A stretch of DNA of 64,000 bases, taken from the NCBI GenBank assembly GCA_051294375.1, contig CM119264.1, positions 12,916,813 to 12,980,812 of the forward strand, written 5' to 3'. Shown here in pieces: positions 1 through 64,000 of the stretch (position 1 is its first letter; the number at the start of each line of letters is the position of its first letter). The notes under the pieces were generated by a model that was not told where the DNA came from, made no database searches, and saw only the letters and a program-made list of their open reading frames with translations. Both the position numbers and the translations under genes were made by a program. The stretch is from Paraspadella gotoi. Lineage: Eukaryota > Chaetognatha.

Positions 1-99
1 ATGACTACAATGTCGATGAGACACCAACAGAGAACTATAGCTTGTAATCTATGTTAATCTCTCACTCTCTCTTTNNNNNNNNNNNNNNNNNNNNNNNNN

Positions 100-64000
<63,901 letters not shown>

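Overview
The window is a piece of a metazoan nuclear genome. The evidence is short GC-rich exons in AT-rich introns with GT-AG splice sites, extensive (GA)n/(CT)n microsatellites, and an exon-by-exon match to a giant LDL-receptor-related protein. The phylum cannot be read from the sequence; an invertebrate is most likely given intron sizes, nested genes and repeats. All gene structures are hand-built from splice signals and reading-frame phase, not from transcripts.

One + strand gene spans almost the whole window: an LRP1/LRP2-family endocytic receptor, best described as LRP2 (megalin)-like. Domains in order are: at least 3 LDLa repeats (cluster I, 5' end outside the window), 2 EGF, beta-propeller 1, EGF, propeller 2, EGF, 8 LDLa (cluster II), 2 EGF, propellers 3-6 each followed by EGF, 10 LDLa (cluster III), 2 EGF, propeller 7, EGF, 11 LDLa (cluster IV), then EGF repeats running off the 3' end. 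The 8-10-11 LDLa and 2-4-1 propeller plan is the vertebrate LRP1/LRP2 plan. Propeller 8, the membrane span and the tail lie beyond base 64000.

Three large introns of this receptor, each inside a ligand-binding cluster, carry complete genes on the opposite strand. (1) 11949-15924: an unrecognised type I membrane protein of about 890 aa. (2) 20745-22901: an unrecognised secreted protein of 536 aa, all eight exons intact. (3) 50604-54146 and 54751-58458: two tandem SLC22-type organic ion transporters with near-identical exon structure.

Mobile and repeat content: two foldback elements whose apex matches the hammerhead-ribozyme core (15350-15542, 51042-51216), a three-copy MITE-like family (13680, 26401, 48780), a second decayed dispersed family, a degenerate LINE reverse transcriptase (about 34300-36150, minus strand), a roughly 660-bp pure A/G tract (27300-27965), and many (GA)n/(CT)n arrays that sit after donors or before acceptors.

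Assembly quality matters. Bases about 720-3410 are a noisy reverse-complement copy of 3436-5480, joined head to head across a gap. A shorter palindrome flanks the first exon. At least 15 single-base frameshifts hit otherwise conserved exons. These look like uncorrected long-read errors more than gene decay.

The most interesting candidates are the hammerhead foldback elements, a GC-rich, phase-compatible candidate exon with furin-like sites inside propeller 6 (38156-38551), a 42-nt microexon in propeller 4, the link between microsatellite orientation and splice sites, and the two unrecognised nested genes.
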